Source of the DNA: Microbacterium sp. AG238
GTDB taxonomy: Bacteria; Actinomycetota; Actinomycetes; Actinomycetales; Microbacteriaceae
Direction of reading: 5' to 3'
Length of the DNA stretch: 64,000 nt
Assembly: GCF_003610405.1 (NCBI RefSeq)
Contig: NZ_RAQC01000002.1
Span: 186,001 to 250,000 of the forward strand
Shown in pieces: positions 1-8,191 of this stretch. The notes under the pieces are model-generated. The model ran no database searches. It had not been told where the DNA came from and saw only the letters and a program-made list of their open reading frames with translations. The translations under genes were made by a program, and so were the position numbers. Within the stretch, counting starts at the first letter, position 1. Every line of letters starts with the position of its first letter.

Positions 1-180
1 TGCGCCGCGCTGTTCGAGTTCACGCGCGACAGCGGCGACGGCATCCTTCACGCGCGCCGTCTCTTCGTCGAGCGAGCGCTGCGACTTCTCGTCCTTCGGA
101 GCGGGAAGCGGCTCCGCCATCCGTGCGATCGGTCCCTGCGCGACTCCCAGGCCGATGCCCACTCCGCGAAGCTCACTCAT
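1..180 (-). CDS. ptsI: PTS enzyme I (phosphoenolpyruvate-protein phosphotransferase), N-terminal fragment
   Basis: Only the first 60 codons lie in the window; the rest runs off the left edge. Enzyme I takes phosphate from PEP and passes it to HPr in the cytoplasm. The visible N-terminus reads MSELRGVGIGLGVAQGPIAR, which fits the enzyme I start (short strand, then the G-x-A-x-G-x-A-like turn), followed by a helix rich in E, R and K. An AAGGAGAT Shine-Dalgarno sits a few bases before the ATG at 180. It is the third gene of a IIB-HPr-EI operon, 50 bp after HPr. The call rests on the N-terminus plus the strong operon context; the catalytic histidine is outside the window. Confidence 0.85.
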   Translation of the reverse strand, partial: MSELRGVGIGLGVAQGPIARMAEPLPAPKDEKSQRSLDEETARVKDAVAAVARELEQRGA

Positions 181-230
181 TGCTCGATCTCCTTCGTATC
201 GTCCGTGTTCGTATCGATGGTCGTTCGTGG

Positions 231-503
231 TCACTCGTCGTGGTCGGTGGCGAGGAGGTCGGCGAGTTCGTCGAGGACGTTCTCCGCGCTGTCGCCGTCG
301 GCCGTGAGGGTGACGTAATCGCCGTACTCGACGCCGAGCGCGATGACTCCGAGGATGCTCGCCGCGTTCACGGGCGAGCCCGATCCCTTCGAGATCGTGA
401 CGTTGGCACCCGACTGCTTGACCGCCTGGGCGAACAGCTTCGCGGGACGGGCGTGGAGCCCGTTGGACGATCCGATGCGGACGGTACGCGATGCCTCGCT
501 CAT
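231..503 (-). CDS. ptsH: HPr phosphocarrier protein
   Basis: A 90-residue HPr, the usual family length. It relays phosphate from enzyme I to the sugar-specific EII proteins. The active-site motif GLHARPA places the phosphorylated histidine at residue 17. The second landmark (VNAASILGVI) places a serine at residue 49, where HPr kinase would act in Firmicutes; whether a kinase exists here cannot be seen. The ATG at 503 overlaps the stop of the IIB gene by 4 bp (ATGA), so the two are probably translationally coupled. An upstream GGAGAGGA stretch can act as ribosome binding site. Having HPr and EI beside a single IIB suggests a dedicated PTS operon or the general PTS genes embedded in one. Confidence 0.95.
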   Translation of the reverse strand: MSEASRTVRIGSSNGLHARPAKLFAQAVKQSGANVTISKGSGSPVNAASILGVIALGVEYGDYVTLTADGDSAENVLDELADLLATDHDE

Positions 504-850
504 GAGGAGGTCCTCTCCGTTGATGGGATGTCGGTGCTGGAACGTGTGGTGGCAGCCGGAGCGGTGATCAGCGCGAGCGTCCGGCTGCCGTCGAGATCTC
601 GGAAGATGTCGGCGGGCATCAGGATGACGCGCGTTCCGCGGGCAGCCGCGGCCTCGGTGATCCGGTCCAGCTTCGGGATGAGCTGGGGGCCGACGAGGAC
701 GATGTCCGCCGCGTCGAGATCGATCGGCAGTGACTGCTCGGTTCCGGCGGTGGCGGTGATGTCCAGACCGCGTGCTTGCGCCGCATGGCGCACTCGCTGT
801 GCGACGAAAGTACTCGACGCACCCGCGCCGCATACGACCAGGATCCTCAT
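500..850 (-). CDS. PTS IIB subunit, lactose/cellobiose-type
   Basis: A 116-residue stand-alone EIIB. The N-terminal strand and P-loop VVCGAGASST carry the phosphocysteine at residue 7. Later, DIVLVGPQLIPKLDRI matches the lactose/cellobiose (chitobiose) IIB class, where a GPQ motif follows the central strand. It accepts phosphate from a IIA protein and transfers it to the incoming sugar at the IIC channel. No IIC or free IIA gene is visible, so they must lie beyond the left edge or elsewhere. The ATG at 850 has a strong purine-rich GGAGGAGG site upstream; an earlier in-frame ATG would add 31 residues of low-complexity sequence and was rejected. It diverges from the PRD regulator at 958, its likely controller. 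The sugar is not determined. Confidence 0.85.
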   Translation of the reverse strand: MRILVVCGAGASSTFVAQRVRHAAQARGLDITATAGTEQSLPIDLDAADIVLVGPQLIPKLDRITEAAAARGTRVILMPADIFRDLDGSRTLALITAPAATTRSSTDIPSTERTSS

Positions 851-872
851 CGACCCGCCTCCTCCTCTCCCC

Positions 873-901
873 ATTGTTGTGAGCGGCCTGAGAGGCGACA
901 A
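873..901 (-). promoter_or_regulatory. Candidate promoter of the IIB-HPr-EI operon
   Basis: Read on the minus strand, TTGTCG and AACAAT are separated by 17 bp, which is a plausible sigma-70-type pair. It lies 22 bp before the IIB start codon, in the 107-bp gap shared with the divergent regulator gene. By eye only. Confidence 0.4.
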
Positions 902-911
902 GGCCTTCCTG

Positions 912-929
912 CTTCCGCAGGGGCGGAAG
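912..929. promoter_or_regulatory. Perfect 7-bp inverted repeat in the divergent PTS control region
   Basis: CTTCCGC and GCGGAAG flank the four-base centre AGGG. It sits upstream of the IIB promoter candidate and 28 bp before the regulator's GTG. It may be an operator half-pair for the regulator's DNA-binding domains, or a small hairpin in the regulator's leader. Confidence 0.35.
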
Positions 930-957
930 GTGAGTCGGGCCATGATGGAATGGGAGC

Positions 958-2877
958 GTGACCAGGAGCCGGCAGGACCGCGTCCTCGCGATTCTCGCGC
1001 GAGACGGCGACTGGGTGACGGCAGCCGCGCTCGCCGACGCGATCGGGGTCACGCCGCGCTCCATCCGAAGCTATGTCACGGCGCTCAACGCCCGGGTCCC
1101 CGACGGCGCCGTGGTCGAGTCCGGGCCGCAGGGCTATCGTGCGGGGCCGGACAGTGCCGCCGCGGTGCACGTGGGTGACGCGGGCACACCTCGCGACCGG
1201 CTGCACCGCCTCGTGCGCGCACTGCTGGATTCCTCCGAGGGGATCGACCTCTTCGAGACCGCGGAGGCCTTCTTCGTCAGCCCCGCCACGATCGACGCCG
1301 ACCTCGGCCGGGTGCGCGGCCTGCTCGGCGGCACCGAGCTCAGCCTCGAGCGCACGTCGTCGCGGGCGCGCCTGCGCGGCACGGAGATGGCTCAGCGGCG
1401 GCTCCTCAGCCGGCTCGCGCACGAAGAGACCGACGACGGATCGTTCGACCTCGACAGTCTTCGTCGCACTCTCGGCGAGCGGTCCGTCGGGGCGGTGGCC
1501 TTCGGCCCGTTCAAGGATGATCTCGTCGCCGAGCTCACCGAGCTCGGCTACTTCGTCAACGAGTTCGGCATCGGCGACGTCGTCATGCACATCGCCATCG
1601 CCGCCGATCGCATCACTCGGGGTCGGGCGCTCGAAGTGGCCGAGGCCGACGACGCCGCATTCCGCGCGGAGGTCGGCGACATCCTCGATCGCCTCACGCG
1701 ACGCCACCTCGGGGTCGTCCTGGGCTCAGGCGACCGGCAGCACCTCGCCGCCCTCGTGCTCACACGTGTCGTCGCCCCGGGGGCGACCGAGCCGGCGGCG
1801 CTCGTCCGCGAGCGCATCGACCCGGATGTCGCGACCGCGGTGCGCGACGTCGTGCGGCGCGCGGCCGCGGAGTTCCTCGTCGACATCGACCAGGAGGACT
1901 TCGTGCTGCGCCTGTCGCTGCACGTGCAGAACCTCAAGCACCGGGCGCGCGAGCAGGCGTGGTCGCGGAACCCGCTCACCCGGTCGCTGAAGACGACGTA
2001 TCCGATGATCTTCGAGGTCGCCGTCTACATCGCCGACGCGCTTCGGGGCCTCCTCGGCATCCCTCTCCTCGACGACGAGATCGCCTACATCGCGATGCAC
2101 GTCGGCGGGCGCCTCGAACGCAGCCGGCTGTCGGCGCAGGCGCTGACGGCGACGATCGTCTGCCCCGGCTACTACGAGCTCCACGAGCTGCTGCGTTCCA
2201 GTGTCGACCGGTCGTTGGGGCAGGCACTGGATGTCGTGGGCGTCGAGACGCGCGTCGACCCGGACTGGGCCTCGATCGACACCGACCTCATCCTCTCCAC
2301 CATCGCGCCTCCCGTGATGAGCGATCGGATCGTCCACATCCAGCCGTTCCTCACCGACGCCGACATCGATCGCGTGCAGACCGCCGCGGCCCGGCTTCGA
2401 CGCGCTCGCCGCCTCGCGCGCCTGCGCGCCGAGCTCGAGCGCTACTTCGACCCCTCCGCCTTCATCCGCGGGCTCGACGGCGAGGGCGGGGAAGAGGCCT
2501 CGATACGCCGACTGGGCTCGCTGCTCGTCGAGCAGGGGGTCATCGACGACGACTACATCGAGCGCACGATCGAGCGCGAGCGGCTGTCCTCCACGGCCTT
2601 CACCGACGCGCTCGCCGTGCCGCACGCCATCGGCATGACGGCCACGCGCACGGCCATCTCGCTCGGCATCGCGGATCCCTCGATCGCGTGGGGCGACGGG
2701 CGGGTGCAGGTCGTGGCGATGGTGGCGTTCTCCGAATCGGATCGCGCCGCGTTCCAGACCGTCTTCGAGCAGCTGGTCGAGGTTTTCAGCGAGCGCGAGA
2801 GCGTGCAGCGGATCGTGCGCCGCGGCACGACCTTCAGCGCCTTCCTCGACGAGCTCGTGGCGGTCGTCGACGGCTGA
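958..2877 (+). CDS. PRD-domain transcriptional regulator with EIIB-like and EIIA domains
   Basis: A 639-residue PTS-controlled transcription factor of the MtlR/LicR/ManR type. Domains in order: a winged HTH (about 1-60, RVLAILARDGDWVTAAALAD), a second HTH (about 80-130), PRD1 (about 185-285, with His211 and His250), PRD2 (about 300-400, His381 in AYIAMHVGG), an EIIB-like domain (Cys402 in CPGYYELHE) and an EIIA of the mannitol/fructose type (about 500-639, His556 in LAVPHA). Phosphorylation of these sites by HPr and EII proteins normally sets activity. It lacks an RNA-binding CAT domain, so it should act on DNA rather than as an antiterminator. It is transcribed away from IIB-HPr-EI and probably controls that operon. 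The GTG start at 958 is preceded by GGGAG. Confidence 0.92.
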   Translation: MTRSRQDRVLAILARDGDWVTAAALADAIGVTPRSIRSYVTALNARVPDGAVVESGPQGYRAGPDSAAAVHVGDAGTPRDRLHRLVRALLDSSEGIDLFETAEAFFVSPATIDADLGRVRGLLGGTELSLERTSSRARLRGTEMAQRRLLSRLAHEETDDGSFDLDSLRRTLGERSVGAVAFGPFKDDLVAELTELGYFVNEFGIGDVVMHIAIAADRITRGRALEVAEADDAAFRAEVGDILDRLTRRHLGVVLGSGDRQHLAALVLTRVVAPGATEPAALVRERIDPDVATAVRDVVRRAAAEFLVDIDQEDFVLRLSLHVQNLKHRAREQAWSRNPLTRSLKTTYPMIFEVAVYIADALRGLLGIPLLDDEIAYIAMHVGGRLERSRLSAQALTATIVCPGYYELHELLRSSVDRSLGQALDVVGVETRVDPDWASIDTDLILSTIAPPVMSDRIVHIQPFLTDADIDRVQTAAARLRRARRLARLRAELERYFDPSAFIRGLDGEGGEEASIRRLGSLLVEQGVIDDDYIERTIERERLSSTAFTDALAVPHAIGMTATRTAISLGIADPSIAWGDGRVQVVAMVAFSESDRAAFQTVFEQLVEVFSERESVQRIVRRGTTFSAFLDELVAVVDG

Positions 2878-2887
2878 TCGCCTGCGC

Positions 2888-3457
2888 TCAGCGGGCCAGT
2901 CGCGCCCCGAGTCCCAGCTTCACCGCGGGCCACTCGTGCGGGAGCACGGAGTACACGACGGTGTCGCGCAGCGTTCCGTGCGGCCCGAGCCGGTGGTTGC
3001 GGAGCACGCCGTCCTGCTTCGCGCCGAGCCGCTCGATCGCCGCGCGCGATTGGCGGTTGTGCCATGACGTGCGGAACTCCACCGCGATGGCGTCGCAGGC
3101 CTCGAACGCGTGGGCGAGCAGGAGGCGTTTCGCGGCGGTGTTGACGGCTGTGCGCTGCACGGCGGGCGAGAGCCAGGTGTGCCCGATCTCGACTCTGCGG
3201 TTGGGTTGGTCGATGTTGCAGAACGTCGTCATCCCCACCGCGATGTCGCCCCGCAGCACGGCGAACGGGTTCATGTGCCCCTCGTCGCGCCAGGCAAGTC
3301 GCTGCGTGATGTCCGCCGACACCGAGTCGGGAACCGAGGTGTACCAGGCGTACTCGAGTCCGACGGTGGCCCGCGTCAGGTCGTCGGCATGTTCGTACGC
3401 GAGCGGCACGAGCCGCACGTGGTCGTCGGCGAGCTCCACGGGTTCGGTCAGCAGCAC
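2888..3457 (-). CDS. GNAT family N-acetyltransferase (RimJ/RimL-like)
   Basis: A 189-residue acetyl-CoA-dependent acetyltransferase. The middle holds the fold's typical run: AVGMTTFCNID on strand 4, RRVEIGHTWLSPAVQRTAVN as the acetyl-CoA-binding region, then the helix AKRLLLAHAFE and the strand IAVEFRTSWHNRQSRAAIERLGA, which matches the RimJ/RimL group. The substrate cannot be told from sequence. The GTG at 3457 is supported by a TAGGCT box ending 6 nt upstream, which suggests a leaderless mRNA. It converges with the PTS regulator (10 bp between the stops) and stands apart from the phosphohexomutase gene on the same strand. Confidence 0.85.
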   Translation of the reverse strand: MLLTEPVELADDHVRLVPLAYEHADDLTRATVGLEYAWYTSVPDSVSADITQRLAWRDEGHMNPFAVLRGDIAVGMTTFCNIDQPNRRVEIGHTWLSPAVQRTAVNTAAKRLLLAHAFEACDAIAVEFRTSWHNRQSRAAIERLGAKQDGVLRNHRLGPHGTLRDTVVYSVLPHEWPAVKLGLGARLAR

Positions 3458-3463
3458 TCCCGA

Positions 3464-3469
3464 AGCCTA
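3464..3469 (-). promoter_or_regulatory. -10 box (TAGGCT) of the GNAT gene, leaderless type
   Basis: The hexamer ends 6 nt before the GTG at 3457, so transcription should begin at or next to the start codon. No clear -35 was seen. Confidence 0.55.
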
Positions 3470-3518
3470 GCGGCGCGGAATGCGCGACGCGTGGGCCGTG
3501 CGTGCTGGAACGCGTGCG

Positions 3519-5249
3519 TCAGCCGATGGTCGCGAGCAGCCCGCGGACACCGGCCTCGAGAGCGGCGAGCCGGGATGCCGCGTCGGCGGGCGAGTCTCCG
3601 CGGACGTCGAGGTACAGCTTGAGCTTGGGCTCGGTGCCGCTCGGGCGTACGAGGATGCGGGCGTCGCCCTCGAGCCACAGTCGGAGGATGTCGCCGAGCG
3701 GCGGCCCCGTCACCGGAGCGGCGAGATCCTCGAACGACACGACTGCGGCATCGCCGATCCGCGTGGGCGGCGCCGCGCGGAGGGCGGCGGTGATGCGCCC
3801 GATGACCGCGAGGTCGTCGACGCGCACCGACACCTGTCCGCTGGCGAAGCTGCCGAACTCGGCGTCGAACTCGGCGAGCAGGTCGCCCAGCGCACGGCCC
3901 TGCTCTCGCGCCTCGGCGGCGAGGCCGAGGATCGCGATGGCGGCGGAGATGCCGTCCTTGTCCTTCACCGTCTCCGGATTGACGAGGTAGCCGAGCGCCT
4001 CCTCGAATCCGAAGACGAGCCCGGGGGCGCGTGAGATCCACTTGAACCCGGTCAGGGTGGCGTGGAAGTCGAGGCCGTAGCGCTCGGCGACGACCTGGAG
4101 CGCGGGGGAGGAGACGAGCGAGCAGGCGAGCGATGCCCCCGGCGTCGTGCCACCCTCCGCGGCGCGACGCGCCGCGCGCCAGCCGAGCAGCAGACCGATC
4201 TGATTGCCCGTCAGCCGCCGCCAGCCGCCCTCCGCCGCGGCATCCGGAATCGCGACGGCGAGACGATCGGCGTCGGGGTCGTTGGCCAGGATGAACTCGG
4301 CGTCGTTCGCGCGCGCTGTCTCGAGCGCCAGGTCCATCGCGCCCGGCTCCTCGGGATTGGGGAAGGCGACGGTGGGGAACCGGCCGTCCGGCTCCGCCTG
4401 CTCGGCGACCTGAACGGGGTGGGGGTAGCCGGCGGCGTCGAGGATGCGCAGCATCGTCTCGGTCCCCACGCCGTGCATGGCGGTGTAAACCCAGCGCATC
4501 CCGTTCGCGCCGGCAGGAGCCGGGGCGACCGTCGCCGTCGCCGCGACGTAAGCCTCGACGACCGCGTCGTCGGCGGTCTCGTACCGCTCGGAGCGGGGGA
4601 GGGCCGAGATGTCGCCCGCGTCGGCCACCCGCTGGATGTGCGCGGCGATCTCAGCGTCGGCGGGCGGCACGATCTGCGAGCCGTCGTCGGCGCCGCCGAG
4701 GTAGACCTTGTACCCGTTGTCGTCAGGCGGGTTGTGGCTCGCGGTGACCATGACGCCCGCGTCAGCGCCGAGGTGCCGCACCGCGAACGCCAGAACCGGC
4801 GTCGGGAGCAGACGGGGGAGCAGGATGGCCCGCAGGCCGGCGCCCGCGAAGATCTCGGCGGAGTCCTGTGCGAACCGCGCTGAGCCCCGGCGTCCGTCGT
4901 AACCGATGACGACGACGGGAGGGGCGTCCGGGCCCGCCTTCTCGAGGAGGTACGCCGCCAGGCCCGCGGCGGCCTGCGTCACGAGAACGCGGTTCATGCG
5001 ATTGCTTCCGGCGCCGAGCCGGCCGCGGAGTCCCGCGGTGCCGAAGGCCAGGCGGGTGCCGAAGCGGTCGACGAGGTCGGCTGCGGCGACGGCATCCCCC
5101 GCCTCAGCCGCCGCGATGACCGCGGCCAGCTCGTCCCGGGTCTCGGGGTCGGGATCCTGAGCGAGCCAGGCTCGCGCCGCGTCCCACGGCACCACCGGGG
5201 TCGTCGTCTCGACGCCCACGCCCGTGACGGGCTCGTCCGCGGCGGTCAC
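3519..5249 (-). CDS. pmmB: Phospho-sugar mutase (phosphomannomutase/phosphoglucomutase family)
   Basis: A 576-residue alpha-D-phosphohexomutase that moves phosphate between C1 and C6 of a hexose (glucose or mannose) phosphate. Key sites: the phosphoserine loop VTASHNPPDDNGYKVY with Ser171, the metal loop DPDADR at 324-329, the sugar loop FGFEEALGYL, and the C-terminal phosphate loop RPSGTEPKLKLY. The length and a long N-terminal extension match the mycobacterial PmmB/yeast Pgm2-like branch. The GTG start at 5249 overlaps the stop of the nucleoside phosphorylase by 4 bp (GTGA). The pairing suggests either ribose-1-phosphate/deoxyribose-1-phosphate handling (the branch includes phosphopentomutases) or supply of mannose/glucose-1-phosphate; both fit, so substrate is left open. 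Confidence 0.92.
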   Translation of the reverse strand: MTAADEPVTGVGVETTTPVVPWDAARAWLAQDPDPETRDELAAVIAAAEAGDAVAAADLVDRFGTRLAFGTAGLRGRLGAGSNRMNRVLVTQAAAGLAAYLLEKAGPDAPPVVVIGYDGRRGSARFAQDSAEIFAGAGLRAILLPRLLPTPVLAFAVRHLGADAGVMVTASHNPPDDNGYKVYLGGADDGSQIVPPADAEIAAHIQRVADAGDISALPRSERYETADDAVVEAYVAATATVAPAPAGANGMRWVYTAMHGVGTETMLRILDAAGYPHPVQVAEQAEPDGRFPTVAFPNPEEPGAMDLALETARANDAEFILANDPDADRLAVAIPDAAAEGGWRRLTGNQIGLLLGWRAARRAAEGGTTPGASLACSLVSSPALQVVAERYGLDFHATLTGFKWISRAPGLVFGFEEALGYLVNPETVKDKDGISAAIAILGLAAEAREQGRALGDLLAEFDAEFGSFASGQVSVRVDDLAVIGRITAALRAAPPTRIGDAAVVSFEDLAAPVTGPPLGDILRLWLEGDARILVRPSGTEPKLKLYLDVRGDSPADAASRLAALEAGVRGLLATIG

Positions 5250-6079
5250 AGCGCCTCGATCACGCGGGCGAGGAGCGCTGAGATCACCGGCTCGGCCTCG
5301 CGTCCGGCCTCGATCACCTCGGCATGGCTGAGGGGGCTCTCCTGGATGCCGGCGGCGAGGTTGGTGATGAGGGAGAACCCGAGGATCTCCATGCCGGCCT
5401 CGCGCGCGGCGATGGCCTCGAGCGCCGTCGACATGCCCACGATGTCGCCGCCGAGCGTGCGAGCCATCCGGACCTCGGCCGGCGTCTCGTAGTGCGGGCC
5501 GCGGAACTGCGTGTACACGCCCTCGTCGAGCGTCGGGTCGATCGAGCGGGCGATGTCGCGCAGCCGCGAGGAATACAGGTCGGTCAGGTCGACGAAGGTC
5601 GCGCCCTCGAGCGGCGAGTCGGCGGTGAGGTTCAGGTGGTCGCTGATCAGCACGGGCTGGCCGGGGCGCCACGTCGGCTTGATGCCGCCGGCGCCGTTGG
5701 TCAGCACCATGATCTTCGCGCCCGTGGCCGCGGCCGTGCGCACGCTGTGAACGACCCGGCGGACGCCGTGACCTTCGTAGTAGTGGGTGCGCGCGCCGAT
5801 GACGAGGATGCGTTTGCCCTCCGGGGTCAGGATGCTGCGAAGCGTGCCGACGTGCCCCTCGAGCGCGGGCTTGCTGAATCCGGTGACGTCGGTGGCGGGA
5901 ATGGTCGCCGTGGTCTCACCGATCAGCTCGGCCGCACGACCCCACCCGCTGCCGAGGGTGAGCGCGATGTCGTGGCGCTCGACGCCGCTGATACGGGCGA
6001 TGTCGGCCGCGGCCTCGCGGGCCACATCGAGCGGGTCGACCGCGGGATCGTCGAGCGGGTGCACGGAGGAGTCAAGCAT
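5246..6079 (-). CDS. punA: Purine nucleoside phosphorylase (trimeric class)
   Basis: A 277-residue PNP that splits purine (deoxy)nucleosides with phosphate to base plus (deoxy)ribose-1-phosphate. The class I trimeric signature is complete: LGSGWG phosphate loop, the HVG histidine, RTHYYEGHG, LTNGAGGIKP, SDHLNLT, RGPHYETPAEVRM, GMSTALEAIAAREAG and SLITNLAAG. The N-terminal 30 residues are a short extension typical of actinobacterial members. It is the first gene of a two-gene unit with the phosphohexomutase/phosphopentomutase, consistent with nucleoside salvage. The ATG at 6079 follows a TAGAGT box by 6 nt; the intervening bases are all G, so the same stretch may serve as a short ribosome binding site. 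It is divergent from lpdA. Confidence 0.95.
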   Translation of the reverse strand: MLDSSVHPLDDPAVDPLDVAREAAADIARISGVERHDIALTLGSGWGRAAELIGETTATIPATDVTGFSKPALEGHVGTLRSILTPEGKRILVIGARTHYYEGHGVRRVVHSVRTAAATGAKIMVLTNGAGGIKPTWRPGQPVLISDHLNLTADSPLEGATFVDLTDLYSSRLRDIARSIDPTLDEGVYTQFRGPHYETPAEVRMARTLGGDIVGMSTALEAIAAREAGMEILGFSLITNLAAGIQESPLSHAEVIEAGREAEPVISALLARVIEAL

Positions 6080-6085
6080 CCCCCC

Positions 6086-6091
6086 ACTCTA
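6086..6091 (-). promoter_or_regulatory. -10 box (TAGAGT) of the purine nucleoside phosphorylase operon
   Basis: The box ends 6 nt before the ATG at 6079, which suggests leaderless or near-leaderless transcription of PNP and the phosphohexomutase. Confidence 0.5.
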
Positions 6092-6147
6092 AGACGCGCG
6101 ACCGCTCCGACGCAGGCGTGCGCGATGGCCTCCGCGGCTGAGGAAGA

Positions 6148-7611
6148 ATGGAGACCATGTCGCCTCTCAGCTTCGAGCGCACCCAAAGCGTCGCCGTCCT
6201 CGGTGGCGGCCCCGGCGGATACGAGGCGGCCCTCGCCGCCGCCCAGCAGGGCGCGGAGGTGACGCTGGTCGAACGCGCCGGCGTGGGCGGCTCCGCGGTC
6301 ATCACCGACGTCGTCCCCTCGAAGTCGCTCATCGCCACGGCTGATGCGGCCGTCGCCATCAGCGGGGCATCCGATCTGGGGGTGCAGCTGTTCGCGCGGT
6401 CCGATTCCGGCACGCCGCTCAAGCCCGAGGTCGCGATCAACCTCGCGGCGGTCAACCGCCGACTGCTTTCCCTCGCTCGCCAGCAGTCCGACGACATGCG
6501 CGCGCAGCTCGTCGAGGCCGGCGTGCGCATCATCTCCGGTCACGGCCGCCTCGACGGCACGCACGCCCTCATCGCGGCGACCGGCCCCGGGGGCACGGAC
6601 TTCGACCGCGTCGAAGCCGACACCCTGGTCGTCTCGGTGGGTGCCTCGCCGCGCGAGCTGCCGAGCGCGAAGCCTGACGGCGAACGCATCCTGACGTGGA
6701 CGCAGCTCTACGACATGAAGTCCCTGCCCGAGCACCTCATCGTCGTGGGCTCCGGCGTCACCGGCGCGGAGTTCGCGTCGGCGTACATGAACCTCGGCGC
6801 GAAGGTCACGCTGATCTCCAGCCGCGACCAGGTGCTCCCGGGCGAAGACGTCGACGCGGCCGCCGTCATCGAGAAGGTCTTCAAGCGCGGCGGGATGACG
6901 GTGCTGTCGAAGTCTCGCGCCGAGAGGGTCGAGCGCACCGAGAACGGCGTCGTCGCGACGCTCTCGGACGGTCGCACGGTCGAGGGGAGCCACTGCCTCA
7001 TGGCGGTCGGCTCGATCCCCAACACCGCCGGCATCGGGCTCGAGGAGGCGGGCGTCCAGCTCACCGACTCCGGTCACATCCAGGTCAACCGCGTCGCGCG
7101 CACCTCCGTGCCGAACATCTACGCCGCCGGCGACTGCACCACCTTCGTGCCGCTCGCCTCGGTGGCCGCGATGCAGGGGCGCCAGGCCGTCTTCCACGCG
7201 CTCGGCGACACCGTCATCCCGCTCGATCGTCGCCGCATCACCGCGAACATCTTCACCGCTCCCGAGATCGCGACGGTGGGTCAGCAGCAGAAGGACGTCG
7301 AGTCGGGCCTCGTCAACGGCTACGTCCACAAGCTCCCGCTCGCCGCGAACCCGCGCGCGAAGATGATGGGCGTCAAGGACGGCTTCGTGAAGATCATCGC
7401 GCGTGAGGGCTCGGGCACCGTCATCGGCGGCGTCATCGTGGCCCCCCGTGCATCCGAGCTCATCTATCCGATCGCGATCGCCGTCGAGCGCCGTCTCACC
7501 GTCGACCAGGTCTCGCGCGTCTTCGCGGTGTACCCCTCGCTGACGGGCAGCATCACCGATGCCGCTCGCGCGATGCACCTCGTCCAGCGCGACGAGGATC
7601 CGCTGTCCTGA
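6148..7611 (+). CDS. lpdA: NAD(P)H-quinone dehydrogenase-type flavoprotein, LpdA family
   Basis: A 487-residue flavoprotein with the disulfide-reductase fold but without the redox-active CxxxxC: where that motif would sit the sequence reads GVGGSAVITDVVPSKSL. That matches mycobacterial LpdA (Rv3303c), which reduces quinones rather than disulfides. Other marks: FAD loop VLGGGPGGYEAALAA near the N-terminus, second Rossmann GSGVTGAEFASAY, AAGDCTTFVPLASVAAMQGR for the FAD flavin end, and a C-terminal dimerisation domain from about residue 350. Two in-frame ATGs (6148 and 6157) compete; GAGGAAGA lies before the first and GGAG before the second. It diverges from PNP. No standard lipoamide-dehydrogenase partner genes are nearby, in keeping with the quinone role. 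Confidence 0.9.
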   Translation: METMSPLSFERTQSVAVLGGGPGGYEAALAAAQQGAEVTLVERAGVGGSAVITDVVPSKSLIATADAAVAISGASDLGVQLFARSDSGTPLKPEVAINLAAVNRRLLSLARQQSDDMRAQLVEAGVRIISGHGRLDGTHALIAATGPGGTDFDRVEADTLVVSVGASPRELPSAKPDGERILTWTQLYDMKSLPEHLIVVGSGVTGAEFASAYMNLGAKVTLISSRDQVLPGEDVDAAAVIEKVFKRGGMTVLSKSRAERVERTENGVVATLSDGRTVEGSHCLMAVGSIPNTAGIGLEEAGVQLTDSGHIQVNRVARTSVPNIYAAGDCTTFVPLASVAAMQGRQAVFHALGDTVIPLDRRRITANIFTAPEIATVGQQQKDVESGLVNGYVHKLPLAANPRAKMMGVKDGFVKIIAREGSGTVIGGVIVAPRASELIYPIAIAVERRLTVDQVSRVFAVYPSLTGSITDAARAMHLVQRDEDPLS

Positions 7612-7627
7612 GCGGCGCCGACGTACC

Positions 7628-7701
7628 AACGTCGGAGAATCGCGCGAAGGTCGGAGCGGTACGAGCGAACGGTTCCGCTGTTCGCGACATTCTCCGACGT
7701 T
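7628..7701. terminator. Long imperfect inverted repeat between lpdA and a lipoprotein gene
   Basis: The 21-nt arms at 7628-7648 and 7681-7701 match except at two positions and flank a 32-nt centre that contains shorter complementary pieces (AGCGG and CCGCT). It lies between convergent genes, so a bidirectional terminator is the simplest reading. The stem is unusually long and there is no T tract on either strand. Confidence 0.5.
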
Positions 7702-7725
7702 CGCGCGGCGCAGGACGCGGGTAGG

Positions 7726-8178
7726 TCAGTCGACCTCGGCGTAGAACCGAGTCTCGGGTTCCGCGGCGACGTCGACGGTTACCGCGGTCGTCCGGCCGGC
7801 ATCGGCGAAGTCGAGCCGGTGCGGCTGCTCGTCGCAGGCGATATCGGACTGCAGGGCACGCGAACCGGTCGCGGTGGCTGCTTCGACGAAGACGGTCGCG
7901 GTGTGCCCGCCGAAGCAGCGCACCTCGACCGCGGCCACCGGGCCGGGTTCGCCGAGCGTCAGGGTGACGCCGGCGGCGGCATCGGTCCTGTCTCCGACGG
8001 GGCTCGTGTTCCCGCTCGCGATGCCGACCCCGAGGTCCGCATCCGCGCGTTCAGCGGCCACCGAGGCGAGCCACGCATCCGCCGCCGCGAGATCCACGGT
8101 GGTGGGAGCGCAGGCGCTCAACCCGAGCACGAGCCCCAACGAGCAGACGACGGTGATGACACGTGAACGATGCGGCAT
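7726..8178 (-). CDS. Predicted lipoprotein of unknown function
   Basis: A 150-residue exported protein that I do not recognise. The N-terminus has basic residues, a hydrophobic run (VITVVCSLGLVLGL) and the lipobox LSAC with Cys23 as the lipidated residue. The mature part is acidic and Ala/Val/Thr-rich, with two cysteines (in VRCFGG and DIACDE) that could form a disulfide, and looks like a small beta-sandwich. The ATG at 8178 is chosen because it gives a proper signal peptide and has GGAGCGGGG upstream; the longer reading adds 23 arginine-rich residues before the signal. It begins 13 bp after the carboxylase alpha-subunit stop on the same strand, so it may be co-transcribed with it, though no functional link is evident. 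Confidence 0.75.
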   Translation of the reverse strand: MPHRSRVITVVCSLGLVLGLSACAPTTVDLAAADAWLASVAAERADADLGVGIASGNTSPVGDRTDAAAGVTLTLGEPGPVAAVEVRCFGGHTATVFVEAATATGSRALQSDIACDEQPHRLDFADAGRTTAVTVDVAAEPETRFYAEVD

Positions 8179-8191
8179 GGCCCCGCTCCCG

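Noticed and set aside
5923..7629. A 568-codon open frame opposite lpdA
   Set aside because: Antisense to a gene with full flavoprotein motifs; no recognisable protein features.
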